A stretch of 64,000 nucleotides of DNA from Candidatus Tumulicola sp. (GCA_035601835.1 DATNNM010000010.1:1-64000), one strand, 5' to 3'. Shown: positions 7,763 to 16,144, counted from the first letter of the stretch. Notes: a model not told the origin generated them from the sequence alone. Made by a program: numbers and translations.

Positions 7763-8554
7763 ATGAGACATTTCGCAGCTCTACTCGCCGTCTTGCTGAT
7801 GGCGGCGCCGGCGTTTGGGAGTCCAATGCCCATGCCGACATCGGACTGTGGATCCACACTCGATGTCACCGGGCAGGGCACCTTTACTCGGCAGCCTGAT
7901 ATGGCCCAGATCAACGTTTCGTTGGTCGCTAACGCGGATTCGGCCGATAAGGCGATGTCCGCGAACAACGCCAAGTACGAAACGCTCAAGTCCCGCGTGC
8001 GCGCACTGGGGCTCAGCGACAGCGATGTGAAGACCACCTCGCTGAACATCAATTATTTTCCGCGCCCGTACCCACAGCCGCTCCCCATGTCCGGCTCGGC
8101 AGTAGGCTCCCCGCCACCCGCGCCCGCGGCGATCGCGCAACCGGCGCCCGCATACCCATACTGGCAACCGCAGCTAAGCGGTTATGTCGCGACGCGCACC
8201 GTCGTGATCACCACACTGAAGCCTGACACCGCGGCGAGTATCATGGATGCGGTCAGCGCGTCAGGCGTCAACGCGGTGAACGTCCAATTCGGCTTGCAAA
8301 ACCAGCGCGCCCTGTACCTAGAAGCGGTGTCGCTTGCGATGAAAGACGCCAAGCAAGAGGCGCGGGCGCTGACCTCCTCGGGAGATCTTCACCTGGGTCG
8401 CGTCAAGAGCGTGCGCATCGAGCCGACCTACGGCTACCCCCAACCGATGATGGGCAGAGCAGTACGTCCGGGCGTGCCGCCGGTCCCGACGGAGATCACG
8501 CCGCAGGAGATCACCGTGCGCGCCAGCGTCACGGTCACGTACTACATCAAGTAG
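7763..8554 (+). CDS. SIMPL (DUF541) domain periplasmic protein
   Basis: A 263-residue exported protein with a signal peptide (residues 1-20, AAPAFG). The mature part begins LDVTGQGTFTRQPDMAQINV, the SIMPL/DUF541 opening, followed by the usual helix (SADKAMSANN), the DVKTTSLNI segment and the C-terminal ITVRASVTVTYYI strand. A Pro-rich insertion lies near residues 95-130. SIMPL proteins are periplasmic or surface factors linked to oxidative-stress resistance; the exact role here is unknown. The frame is open far upstream, but ATG 7763 is the only start that gives a signal peptide. It ends 3 bp from the convergent lipoprotein gene. Confidence 0.82.
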   Translation: MRHFAALLAVLLMAAPAFGSPMPMPTSDCGSTLDVTGQGTFTRQPDMAQINVSLVANADSADKAMSANNAKYETLKSRVRALGLSDSDVKTTSLNINYFPRPYPQPLPMSGSAVGSPPPAPAAIAQPAPAYPYWQPQLSGYVATRTVVITTLKPDTAASIMDAVSASGVNAVNVQFGLQNQRALYLEAVSLAMKDAKQEARALTSSGDLHLGRVKSVRIEPTYGYPQPMMGRAVRPGVPPVPTEITPQEITVRASVTVTYYIK

Positions 8555-8557
8555 CGT

Positions 8558-9232
8558 CTACTCGGCGAACGTGCTGCTCAAGGTGCCTGACCCGTCACTC
8601 GTGGTCGCGCCGTTCTCAAAGAAGCAATCTCCGCCAAATGAGAGTCCGACCGCATTGACTTTCGCAACAGCTTGCGCGAAATCAGCCGGGGCAGTCGTGC
8701 CGGATTGGCCGTTGAAGTCCGACCACTGACTCGGGTCACCGAGGCTCGCGGTTATCGTGGCCGATCCGTTGGCAAGCGTGTACGAGATAGGGTTGGACCA
8801 CCAGAAATTCACAAATTCGAAGCCCGGCGTCGTGAAGAAGAAACGCACCGCCGGAGGGTTGCCGCAGCCTCCACCATTCTGGGTCACGAAGGTTGCGCCC
8901 GCCGACACACCGCTCACGCTTATGGTGTCGCTCAACGTGTGACCGCTAAGGTCGCCGGTCAGCGCTTTGTCTTTGGTGGTCAACAGTGCGGTGAAAACAC
9001 CGCTAGCGAAGTTGAATGAGGCTGTGCCGCCCGAGACGGATGCCGGTTCCGGCGCTAGGGCTCGACCTGATGGATTGTAGACGAACTCGGTCCAACCGCC
9101 GGTAGACTTGCTTGAATCCATCGATATGGCTCCCCGGGTAGCGGAGGCCGGAGCCGACGGAGATACGCCTGCGCCACCGCTGCACCCAGCAACGATGATC
9201 GCGGCAGCAACGCAAAAAACTAGTCTGCGCAT
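8558..9232 (-). CDS. Lipoprotein of unknown function
   Basis: A 224-residue protein with a lipoprotein signal peptide: MRRLVFC, a hydrophobic core and the lipobox IVAGC at about residue 17, followed by a Gly/Ser/Ala-rich tether. The mature part is beta-rich with several short strands and one late Cys pair (GGDCFFENG, GGGCGN); I do not recognise a family. ATG 9232 is preferred to an in-frame TTG 9 nt upstream. A hairpin AGACCC/GGGTCT lies in its leader. Confidence 0.6.
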   Translation of the reverse strand: MRRLVFCVAAAIIVAGCSGGAGVSPSAPASATRGAISMDSSKSTGGWTEFVYNPSGRALAPEPASVSGGTASFNFASGVFTALLTTKDKALTGDLSGHTLSDTISVSGVSAGATFVTQNGGGCGNPPAVRFFFTTPGFEFVNFWWSNPISYTLANGSATITASLGDPSQWSDFNGQSGTTAPADFAQAVAKVNAVGLSFGGDCFFENGATTSDGSGTLSSTFAE

Positions 9233-9249
9233 TTCATGCAAACACTTTC

Positions 9250-9270
9250 AAGACCCAGTAATCGGGTCTA
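9250..9270 (-). promoter_or_regulatory. Leader hairpin sharing a 12-nt block with the 6.2-7.6 kb gene
   Basis: On the minus strand the inverted repeat AGACCC/GGGTCT encloses ATTACT. The block ATTACTGGGTCT is also present at 7632-7643, likewise in the leader of a minus-strand gene for an exported protein. Function unknown; it may be a shared operator or transcript element. Confidence 0.3.
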
Positions 9271-9306
9271 CTTTCATTCTACCCCACCGTCTTACGGACT
9301 ACACTC

Positions 9307-11205
9307 TTAGATGTGGTAGCGCTGCTCCACCACCAGCAGCGAGCCGCTGAAGTTGGGCGACGGTCCTCCCGGCTGCGAGGGCAAGCCCGTGAAGGTCGTC
9401 TGGCGCACTTGCACGAGGAGCGCGCTGCGCGGCGATTCCGCGAACTGCGCGCCGACGAAGGCGACGTTTTGATGATAGTCGACGTTGGTCAGCGCTCCAA
9501 ACGCCCACGAGCCCCGCATCGCATATCTCCCGTAACCCACCGCCCCCAGCGCGCGCTTTCCAAAAGGACGGGAGTAGGTGAGGACCACCTGCGGCGCTTG
9601 ATAGGACACCGCGTCTTCGGGGTGGGCCGGCAGAAAATTTCGATGCATGGTGTCGTTGACGTAGTCCAGCGTCACGTCGCCGAATGACGGATGCCAAGCG
9701 GTCCACAGCGCGTACTGATGCTGCACGCCAGCCGTCGCCGAATCGTCGAATTGCGGCAAGAAAAAGCCCTCCACGAAGCCGACCTGGCTGAGGTGGCCGA
9801 GACTTGCACGCACGATCTGATCGAAATGCGAGTACCCCGCGTGGATCTCGATAGGCCCTTTGTCGAGCGAGTAGCGAAGGCGGAACCCTTGGCGGTTCGC
9901 TCCTATCGCGGTGTTGTCGTCGACCTGATAGGTCGACTTGAGCCACTGGCCGGGCCACGACCATGCCACGCTCCAGACATTTTCCGGAACGCCGTACGGC
10001 AGGATGACCGTGGCAAAGCGCGGTCCGAAACGATAGAGGTCGGCCGCAACCGCGGCTCGACCAAATGGATGCGTCAACCCGAGATGATAGAAGCCGCCCG
10101 GAGATTGGGTCCCAGGCCTCAGCACGTTCTGCGCGTCGTACCAAGCGATCCCAAGCTCAACGATCGCGTCGAGCGATCGGGCGGCGTGAAACGCGCCGCG
10201 TAGGCCCGCGAGCGTCTGTTGTTGTCCGCCGAGATCGCTCGTGGGTAAGGGTCCTTGGGGCCCGGGATGCGTCATCGCGTTCGCGCCGAACATCGTCGAG
10301 CTCAGCAGCGCGCCGCCGGTCGAGACATGCGCGACTTCCGCGGACCAGCGCGTGCCCTCGCCATGATCGAAGACGAGCGAGCCGATGGTGACGCGCGCTG
10401 AGGTGCCGGGCAAAGCGGGCAGCGCCGCGTTGCTAAGCTCCAAGGAGGCGATGCCGCGGCGCGCGACCAGATCGAGACCGTTGAGCGGCAAGCCCGGCAG
10501 CGCCGCGGGCCACGCATCCAATGCGGGCGGGCCGTTGCCGAGCGTTTCGGCGGTCTGCAGTCCGATCGACGGCGTCGCGTTGGTCAGCGCCGGCTGGACG
10601 AACACGAACTTGTCCGTTTGCGCGAGATCGAACCAACCGCCGCGCAGGACCAGCGAATCGTCCGGCGCGCCGATGGAGCCGGACAGCAATGACAGCCGCG
10701 CGGCGTGCCCGTCATCCTGACCCGCGTGCGTCGGAAACGCGACCTGATACGGCAGCGCCTGCGCTCCAAGATGCGGATTGAGAGACGGTAAGAGACTCTC
10801 CGTCCAATACATCGCGGCTTGCATGCTGCCGCCGGCGTAGCCGAGTCCGAGCGTCGCCGACGCCTTGATGCCCCGACCCGAATAGAGCGCTCGCAGGTTG
10901 AATTGCGCGACGCCGGCCACGCCCGGCGTGAGCGGCGCGCTCGAGAACGTGTCGTACGGTGTCATCGGCGCGAGCGGCGCGCCCGCGATGAAGCCGGGTG
11001 CCTCCGGCGGCACAAGACCCGGGCCCGCTTGCGCGACGTCGCCGAACGACACGAAGCCGTCGCCGGAATAGCGCATGCCGTGGATTGGAGTTGGCGATGG
11101 GCTCGGGCTAGGCAATGGGGTCGGACTCGCCGGTGCCGGATCGGCGCTCGCGGGCTGGGCCAGGACCGCCGCAAACAAAACCGCGGCGAGCGCCAAGAAT
11201 CTCAC
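9307..11205 (-). CDS. Secreted protein, probable outer-membrane beta-barrel
   Basis: About 632 residues. A signal peptide (residues 1-21, ending PASA) is followed by a Pro-Ser-Thr linker (residues 27-40) and a long region of alternating short amphipathic strands and Gly-rich turns, ending VVEQRYHI. That pattern suggests an outer-membrane barrel, but I cannot assign a family. GTG 11205 is chosen because it starts the signal peptide; the open frame continues 45 codons upstream without a signal-like sequence. A terminator-like hairpin lies about 190 nt upstream in the same direction. Confidence 0.6.
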   Translation of the reverse strand: MRFLALAAVLFAAVLAQPASADPAPASPTPLPSPSPSPTPIHGMRYSGDGFVSFGDVAQAGPGLVPPEAPGFIAGAPLAPMTPYDTFSSAPLTPGVAGVAQFNLRALYSGRGIKASATLGLGYAGGSMQAAMYWTESLLPSLNPHLGAQALPYQVAFPTHAGQDDGHAARLSLLSGSIGAPDDSLVLRGGWFDLAQTDKFVFVQPALTNATPSIGLQTAETLGNGPPALDAWPAALPGLPLNGLDLVARRGIASLELSNAALPALPGTSARVTIGSLVFDHGEGTRWSAEVAHVSTGGALLSSTMFGANAMTHPGPQGPLPTSDLGGQQQTLAGLRGAFHAARSLDAIVELGIAWYDAQNVLRPGTQSPGGFYHLGLTHPFGRAAVAADLYRFGPRFATVILPYGVPENVWSVAWSWPGQWLKSTYQVDDNTAIGANRQGFRLRYSLDKGPIEIHAGYSHFDQIVRASLGHLSQVGFVEGFFLPQFDDSATAGVQHQYALWTAWHPSFGDVTLDYVNDTMHRNFLPAHPEDAVSYQAPQVVLTYSRPFGKRALGAVGYGRYAMRGSWAFGALTNVDYHQNVAFVGAQFAESPRSALLVQVRQTTFTGLPSQPGGPSPNFSGSLLVVEQRYHI

Positions 11206-11397
11206 GCAGGCCTCTGCTCTTTTGGTCAGGTCGCGACCTGCCGAATGCCTAGAACAGGAAGAACTTGTCGGACCAGGCCGAGACGCGCTCGTAGCGCTCG
11301 CACACTGCATCGTAGGCGCGGAGCAGCGCAGCTGCTGCACGCCGGATCAAAAAGTTGGTCATAACACGAATCTCCGATTTAGAGTACATAAATAAAA

Positions 11398-11424
11398 ACG
11401 CCGTTGCGATCCTCGTAACGGCGT
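11398..11424 (-). terminator. Terminator-like hairpin read on minus
   Basis: Perfect 8-bp stem ACGCCGTT/AACGGCGT with an 11-nt loop, followed on the minus strand by TTTTTATTT. No gene on the minus strand ends here, so it is either a terminator of antisense transcription from the rcnR region or a leader attenuator of the barrel gene starting at 11205. The remaining bases of this 337-bp gene-free stretch (11206-11542) hold only the operator described next. Confidence 0.55.
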
Positions 11425-11485
11425 GGCTTCACGGAATCTCTTGCCATTATACTCCGCTCGCTCGCTCTGTCAACCCCGACTGTTC

Positions 11486-11516
11486 TTGGAGGTATCTATA
11501 CCCGGGTAGGATATAC
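11486..11516 (+). promoter_or_regulatory. Putative RcnR operator overlapping a promoter
   Basis: An imperfect inverted repeat, GTATCTATACCC / GGGTAGGATATAC, spans 11492-11516 and is centred on a C3G3 tract, the G/C-tract-in-AT-flanks design bound by CsoR/RcnR proteins. TTGGAG at 11486-11491 and GATATA at 11510-11515 (18-nt spacing) could be -35 and -10 boxes, so repressor binding would cover the promoter. It ends 26 nt before the rcnR-like ATG. Confidence 0.55.
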
Positions 11517-11542
11517 AGTAGAGGCGCCTCGAACGTCAACGC

Positions 11543-11812
11543 ATGAGCCACACCGTACGCAAGAAAAACAAACTGTTGCACCGAGCGCGGCGGATCCGCG
11601 GCCAGGTCGAGGCGATCGAGCGGGCTTTGGGGGAAGAGGCCGAGTGCGGCGCCGTTCTCCAACGCATCGCGGCGGCGCGCGGTGCGCTCGACAGTCTCAT
11701 GTCCGAGGTGCTCGAAGATCACGTCCGCCTGCATATCCTCAACCCGAGCATGCACGGCCGGCGCGAGGCGGCCGATGAACTCGTAGACGTCTTGCGGTCC
11801 TACCTCAAGTAG
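11543..11812 (+). CDS. rcnR: Metal-sensing repressor, RcnR type (CsoR/FrmR/RcnR family)
   Basis: An 89-residue all-helical repressor of the DUF156 family. The RcnR nickel/cobalt ligand set is intact: His3, Cys35 (in AECGAV), His60 (in LEDH) and His64 (VRLH). CsoR copper sensors have Cys at the third site and lack His3, and FrmR lacks this full set, so nickel/cobalt sensing is the best reading. RIRGQVEAIERAL is the family signature helix. It is followed 5 bp later by a NicO-type transporter, the expected target of such a sensor, and preceded by a matching operator-like palindrome. Confidence 0.88.
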   Translation: MSHTVRKKNKLLHRARRIRGQVEAIERALGEEAECGAVLQRIAAARGALDSLMSEVLEDHVRLHILNPSMHGRREAADELVDVLRSYLK

Positions 11813-11817
11813 CCGGC

Positions 11818-12510
11818 GTGCATCAGCAACTGCTGCTGGTGCTCGCGGTCCTGGCCGTCGGCATCTTTCACACGCTGGTTCCCGACCACTGGCTGCCGAT
11901 CACCGTGCTCGCCCGCCAGGCGAAGTGGAAACGTCTGCAGACAGCTGGGGCCGCAGCGCTGGCCGGCGTCGGCCACACGGTTTCGACCCTCGCGATCGGC
12001 GCGCTCATCTGGGCCGCAGGCGCGGTATTCGCCTTGCGCTTCGGGCATATGGTCTCGATCGCATCGAGCGTAGCGCTCGTGATCTTTGGGGCTTGGTTTG
12101 CGTTTACTGCGTTGCGCGAGCTGCGGCACGGCGGGGAAGCCGGACTAAAGTCCGGCATACCACATCCTCTCCTCCATCACGACGTCGTCGACACCGAGGC
12201 GGCGGCGAAGCTGACCGGGCACTTGAGCGCGAGCAGCCGAGCGCGTCTGACGCTGCTGCTCATCTTGGGCTCATCGCCGATGATCGAGGGACTGCCGGCC
12301 TTCCTTGCAGCAGGCCGGTTCGGACCTGGACTCCTGGCGATCATGTCGATCGTGTTCGGGCTGTCGACCATCGCGACGTACGTCTTCATGTGCGACCAAT
12401 CGACTCGCCTGCTGCAGCGCTTCTCGTTCGGACCGCTCGAGCGCTACGGCGAGGTGATCAGCGGCTGCGTCATCCTCGCCGTCGGCATCGCGTCCTTCTT
12501 CTGGCTCTGA
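11818..12510 (+). CDS. NicO/RcnA-like nickel-cobalt efflux membrane protein
   Basis: A 230-residue protein with about six transmembrane helices. The first helix contains H18-TLVP-D23-H24, the HX4DH signature of NiCoT/NicO transporters, and the second GVGHT. The central cytoplasmic loop has several His residues (HPLLHH), as the RcnA loop does. GTG start, 5 bp after rcnR. Unusually, residues 108-116 are encoded by a hairpin repeat inserted in frame in that loop. I infer efflux of nickel and/or cobalt under RcnR control; direction of transport is from context, not from the signature. Confidence 0.78.
   Translation: MHQQLLLVLAVLAVGIFHTLVPDHWLPITVLARQAKWKRLQTAGAAALAGVGHTVSTLAIGALIWAAGAVFALRFGHMVSIASSVALVIFGAWFAFTALRELRHGGEAGLKSGIPHPLLHHDVVDTEAAAKLTGHLSASSRARLTLLLILGSSPMIEGLPAFLAAGRFGPGLLAIMSIVFGLSTIATYVFMCDQSTRLLQRFSFGPLERYGEVISGCVILAVGIASFFWL
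12140..12163 (-). repeat. REP-like hairpin inside the NicO gene
   Basis: Perfect stem CCGGAC/GTCCGG around TAAA, followed by CATACCAC (GTGG foot on minus). The host gene stays in frame through it and reads AGLKSGIPH. The position is the cytoplasmic loop between helices 3 and 4. Confidence 0.85.
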
Positions 12511-12530
12511 CCAACAAGAGAAGCACTCGA

Positions 12531-13700
12531 TCAGAGGAAGTCGGGGGAGCTCACTTTCAGTTCGGTGCTGACATTCAACGCGCCGGCCCGGACGCCACGG
12601 ATTCGGACCGTCGCGATCCCGTCTCTGACGGGTACCGACGCGGTCGTGCCACCCGTAGCCAGATCTGCGGCGCCGCTGACGGAGAAGACCACCACGGCGG
12701 TGTCCTGCGGACCCAGACCCTCGATGTGAAGGGTAACGCTGGCGACGCTGCCCTGCTTCAAGGGCGGCAGCGGATCAAATCGCTGCACGACGACCCTCGT
12801 CGAAAACGCGTTGAGCGCTCTGCCGTCGGACACCACGCTCACCATTTTCGCCCCGGGTGCAGCGCCGTCGTGGATCTTCCCCACCATGCTGCGATCCGAT
12901 GCGGCTAGCGTGTCGACATTGTTGTCAGATCCGTCGAGAAGGATTTTCGCGTTCGCGGGATTCGTGCCGCGGGTCTGCAACTGCATCAATCCGCCGCGCG
13001 CGTACGACGAATTCGCTTCCAGCACTGCTGGGCCGTTGTTGGGCGCGCGCGCCACTATCTGGGTATCCGTCAGGTGCATCGGCCTGTCGGTGATCGCGCA
13101 GCGGACGCCCGGGTCGGGCCGGCCATTTCTGTCGAAATGCCGGAAGACGAACAGTTCCACCAACCCTGGCGCGAGCTTTGCGATATGGAAGTGGCCGAGT
13201 CTATCGGTCACGCTCTTGAAGAAACTCTGGCGGCCTGAGCCATCCACCGTTCCGACAAAAAAGTCCGTGGGTCCGGGTTTCTCGTCGGGGCCAAGAACGG
13301 TGCCGGAGATCTGGGACGTTGTGCCGGCGATCGACGGGAGCGCGTTGCCGGTTTCAGCGCCCGTGCCATCGCCTGGACTCGCGGGCACCGGTTGATATTT
13401 GTCCTCACCGCCGAGCGGGGGCAGCGGCAGCGGAGTGCGTGTCGGCTTGGGCGTCGGCGTGGGCGTCGGTGTCGGCGTCGGCTCCGGCGTCGGCGTCGGG
13501 GTATCGGTGGGCACCGGCGTCGGCGTGGGCTTGGGCGTCTTTCGCGGTGGCGGCGGCAAGCCCGGGTCCGTGGGCTCGGGCGTGGCGAACGCTTGGGTGA
13601 GTGAGTGAGCGGCGGAGTTTTGCGGGTACAATCCCGGCCCGCCGAGCAGCGCGACTACGAGCGCCGCGCAAACAAATACCATGAATTGCAGACGCATCAA
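12531..13700 (-). CDS. Secreted protein with Pro-Thr linker and C-terminal Ig-like domain
   Basis: 389 residues. Signal peptide (residues 1-31), then a Pro/Thr-rich segment at about residues 43-95, a region resembling a carboxypeptidase-regulatory-like beta sandwich (FVGTVDG, HFHIAKLAPG), and a C-terminal domain with TLHIEGLGPQDTAVVVFSVSG and DGIATVRIRGVRAG. The last 180 residues align by eye with those of the protein at 17851-19404, so the two are paralogues with different N-termini. Probably surface-exposed; function unknown. Confidence 0.65.
   Translation of the reverse strand: MMRLQFMVFVCAALVVALLGGPGLYPQNSAAHSLTQAFATPEPTDPGLPPPPRKTPKPTPTPVPTDTPTPTPEPTPTPTPTPTPKPTRTPLPLPPLGGEDKYQPVPASPGDGTGAETGNALPSIAGTTSQISGTVLGPDEKPGPTDFFVGTVDGSGRQSFFKSVTDRLGHFHIAKLAPGLVELFVFRHFDRNGRPDPGVRCAITDRPMHLTDTQIVARAPNNGPAVLEANSSYARGGLMQLQTRGTNPANAKILLDGSDNNVDTLAASDRSMVGKIHDGAAPGAKMVSVVSDGRALNAFSTRVVVQRFDPLPPLKQGSVASVTLHIEGLGPQDTAVVVFSVSGAADLATGGTTASVPVRDGIATVRIRGVRAGALNVSTELKVSSPDFL
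13431..13532 (-). repeat. Degenerate GTCGGC/GTGGGC tandem repeat (Pro-Thr linker)
   Basis: Imperfect 6-nt tandem repeats encoding about 30 residues of alternating Pro and Thr on minus. Similar coding repeats occur at about 18858-18925 and 34495-34610 in other genes; they are linkers that can change length by slippage. Confidence 0.7.
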
Positions 13701-13721
13701 TGCACTCCCGGGCGACGCGCG

Positions 13722-14183
13722 TTATTTGATCGGCCAGTAGATCTCGGTCTTGAAGAGTTTGGGGTCCTTCACTTGACCGGGGTCGTTGGCGTAGACCTCC
13801 CACGGCCCGCCTGCGACCTCCTTGCCGTTGTCGACGACCCACTGCGCCGCCGCGCTGTGCGCGTCTTGAAGCCCCTCGTATGGCCCCGTATGAACGGTGC
13901 AGGCGGCGCTGACGCCGCCCAGTTGGCCTGCAATAACGCGATCGGTGCCTTGCGCGGGCGCCGCCACCGTCATGCCGGCTTCGATGTCGCAGTCTTGATC
14001 GCGCCACGAGGTATAGCGGCAAAAAGGCATGCCCGCGGCTTGGGCGCCAATCGCTTTGATGCGCGCGCCGACCTCCGGAAACAGCTTGGCCATGACCAAG
14101 CCGAGTTCGGCCTGCTTGCACGTGTGGCGGATGAACAATGCCGGCTGCGCCGGCACGTCGCGGACTTCGAAGTCGTATGCCAT
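13722..14183 (-). CDS. GyrI-like small-molecule-binding domain protein
   Basis: A 153-residue stand-alone domain of the AraC effector-binding/GyrI-like superfamily: it begins YDFEVRDVPAQPALFIRH, a repeated beta-alpha-beta-beta unit, and ends FKTEIYWPI, with the CTVHTGPYEGL segment that is typical of the fold. AGGAG lies 7 nt before the ATG, and the kamA stop lies 10 bp upstream, so it is likely the third gene of an lrp-kamA-gyrI-like unit. It may bind a product or effector of lysine metabolism; this is inference from position. Confidence 0.78.
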   Translation of the reverse strand: MAYDFEVRDVPAQPALFIRHTCKQAELGLVMAKLFPEVGARIKAIGAQAAGMPFCRYTSWRDQDCDIEAGMTVAAPAQGTDRVIAGQLGGVSAACTVHTGPYEGLQDAHSAAAQWVVDNGKEVAGGPWEVYANDPGQVKDPKLFKTEIYWPIK

Positions 14184-14192
14184 GAAGTTCTC

Positions 14193-15572
14193 CTAAGCGG
14201 CTGCGGCGATGGCGGCGCGGACCATCTCGTTTTGTTCCTTGGGATCTTGCCAGCGCTTTTGCGCAGCTGCGCCCAGTCGATCGATGGGGTCGAAATACAG
14301 GAACCATTGGTCGGGCTTGACGCTCGGCGCGCTGTACACGGCGATCCCGTTCTCGCGGTCGTAGTGGTCGAAACTATGCACGTCGCGCTTGCCGCCGCCG
14401 CCCGGCGCGTCGCACACGAAGGTCGGCGTGTTGTAGCCCGCCGTCCAGCCGCGCACGTGCTTCTCGATGTCGATGGCGGTCTGCACGGTGGTGCGCAGGT
14501 CCTCGACGCCCTTGACCATGTCGTGCATGTACACATAGTACGGGTGCACGTTGAGATAGCCCAAGCGTTTGACGAGCAGGCGCATAGTGTGTTCGTCGTC
14601 GTTCACGCCGCGGATCAGCACCGATTGGTTGCGCACGTGGATGGCGCGCTCGAAGAGCACCTGCATCGCCTTCTCGGTGATCCACGTGATCTCGTTGGGG
14701 TGATTGAAATGGGTGTGCAAGACGACGTCCTTGCCGACTTTGCGGCCCTGTTCGACGATGGATTCCAGCGCATCCGTCCAGGCGGCGTCGGTGAGGATCT
14801 TCATGGGCATGACCGCCGGGCCTTTGGTCGCGACGCGGATGCGCCTTACGTTCGGAATCGCCAGCAGCGCCTCGCCGATGAGCTTCAGGCTTTTGGCCGG
14901 CAATTGATACGCGTCGCCCCCGGAGAGGACGATATCCTGAAGCTCTGGGCGCGAGGCGATGTATTCGTAGGCGCGCTTCCATCGTTTCGGATCGGTGGCG
15001 AGCTGGGCTTTTTCCACCATATCCGTGTCGCCGCCGATCGCGTACGAGCGCGTGCAGAAGCGGCAGTACACCGGGCACATGTTGGTCGGTAAGAACAGCG
15101 CCTTGTCGACGTAGCGATGCACGAGTCCCGGTACGGGTGCGTCCTCTTGTTCGTGCAGCGAGTCAAGCGAAAGGCGCGGATGATCCGGCAGCAGGCGCGA
15201 GGCGAGCGGCAGGAACTGCGTGCGGATCGGATCCTTGTATGGATCGCTCCAATCGATCGACGCGATCATGTACGGGGAGATGCGCACCGCCATGGGCGCG
15301 CGATGGAACCCGGCGCGCACGTCTTCGTAGAAATCGGCGGGCACGAGGCCGTGAATCGTGGCCATCAGCTCTTCGGTCGTCTTGACGGACTGCTTGCCCT
15401 GCCAGAGGTGATCCATGAACGTGGCTTCGTCCACGTCGGCGTAGGCCGGGATGGCTTTCCAGAATTCGCCCTGGCGGATGTTCGTGTGCTCGAATGCCTC
15501 CGGCCCGGCCGGCGGCTTGAGCGCTATGACCGGCTCCGTGCCGATCGGAACGGTGGTGGTCGTTTCCGACAT
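14193..15572 (-). CDS. kamA: Lysine 2,3-aminomutase (radical SAM, PLP)
   Basis: Converts L-lysine to beta-lysine. The 459-residue protein carries the radical SAM cluster motif C166-x3-C170-x2-C173 (CPVYCRFC) and the PLP-lysine motif PGGGGK with K395. D351 (VYMHDMVKG) and D388 (CDAPGG) have the same spacing to each other and to K395 as Asp293 and Asp330 of the clostridial enzyme, which bind the lysine side-chain amine; glutamate 2,3-aminomutases have other residues there. It follows an Lrp-type regulator by 26 bp. No beta-lysine acetyltransferase gene (ablB) is beside it, so the product may feed degradation or modification of EF-P rather than osmolyte synthesis. Confidence 0.88.
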   Translation of the reverse strand: MSETTTTVPIGTEPVIALKPPAGPEAFEHTNIRQGEFWKAIPAYADVDEATFMDHLWQGKQSVKTTEELMATIHGLVPADFYEDVRAGFHRAPMAVRISPYMIASIDWSDPYKDPIRTQFLPLASRLLPDHPRLSLDSLHEQEDAPVPGLVHRYVDKALFLPTNMCPVYCRFCTRSYAIGGDTDMVEKAQLATDPKRWKRAYEYIASRPELQDIVLSGGDAYQLPAKSLKLIGEALLAIPNVRRIRVATKGPAVMPMKILTDAAWTDALESIVEQGRKVGKDVVLHTHFNHPNEITWITEKAMQVLFERAIHVRNQSVLIRGVNDDEHTMRLLVKRLGYLNVHPYYVYMHDMVKGVEDLRTTVQTAIDIEKHVRGWTAGYNTPTFVCDAPGGGGKRDVHSFDHYDRENGIAVYSAPSVKPDQWFLYFDPIDRLGAAAQKRWQDPKEQNEMVRAAIAAAA

Positions 15573-15598
15573 GTTGGTCCTCTGGTGTTTTCTGGTGG

Positions 15599-16144
15599 CT
15601 AGCCGACGCTGCGCAGGCGACGCGAAGCCGCCGGCTCGATGTCCGGCAGCGCGACGCCCTGTCGCTCATACGGCGTTGACAGCACGATGGTGGTCTTGGT
15701 CCTCACGATGCCTGGAACGAGCTTCATGCGGGAGAGGAAATCATCCAAGTGCGCCGTGCTCTTCGTCATGACTTTCAACAGGAATGACTCTTCGCCGGCG
15801 ACGCTATGCACTTCGCACACTTCCGGGATCTTGGAGACGTTCTTCGTGAAGTCGTCGTAACCGGTGTCGGCCGAGATGAAGCATGCGACGAAGGCGGTCA
15901 GATTCAGACCGAGTTTGCGGCCGTCCAATTGGGCGGCGTAACGGCGCACGTAGCCGCGCGCTTCCAGCCGCTTCACGCGATCGTGCACCGAGGGGGGTTT
16001 CAAGCCCACCAGCTCGCCCAATTCGGCAAACGTCGCCCGTGCGTTGCGCTGGAGAGCGTCAAGCAGGCGGATGTCGAGGTGGTCCAAATCCTTGCAGTCG
16101 TTCATTCGGGCCATTCCATCACCGGGCATAGATTCGTTAGGCAA
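15599..16144 (-). CDS. Lrp/AsnC family transcriptional regulator
   Basis: 181 residues: an N-terminal winged helix-turn-helix (LDHLDIRLLDALQRNAR, recognition helix near SVHDRVKRLEARGYV) and a C-terminal RAM/ACT-like ligand domain (VCEVHSVAGEESFLLKVM). It heads the unit that continues with lysine 2,3-aminomutase, so lysine or a related amino acid is the likely ligand. Two downstream Met codons (residues 11 and 14) are also plausible starts, since the first 14 residues are not conserved in the family. Confidence 0.88.
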   Translation of the reverse strand: MPNESMPGDGMARMNDCKDLDHLDIRLLDALQRNARATFAELGELVGLKPPSVHDRVKRLEARGYVRRYAAQLDGRKLGLNLTAFVACFISADTGYDDFTKNVSKIPEVCEVHSVAGEESFLLKVMTKSTAHLDDFLSRMKLVPGIVRTKTTIVLSTPYERQGVALPDIEPAASRRLRSVG

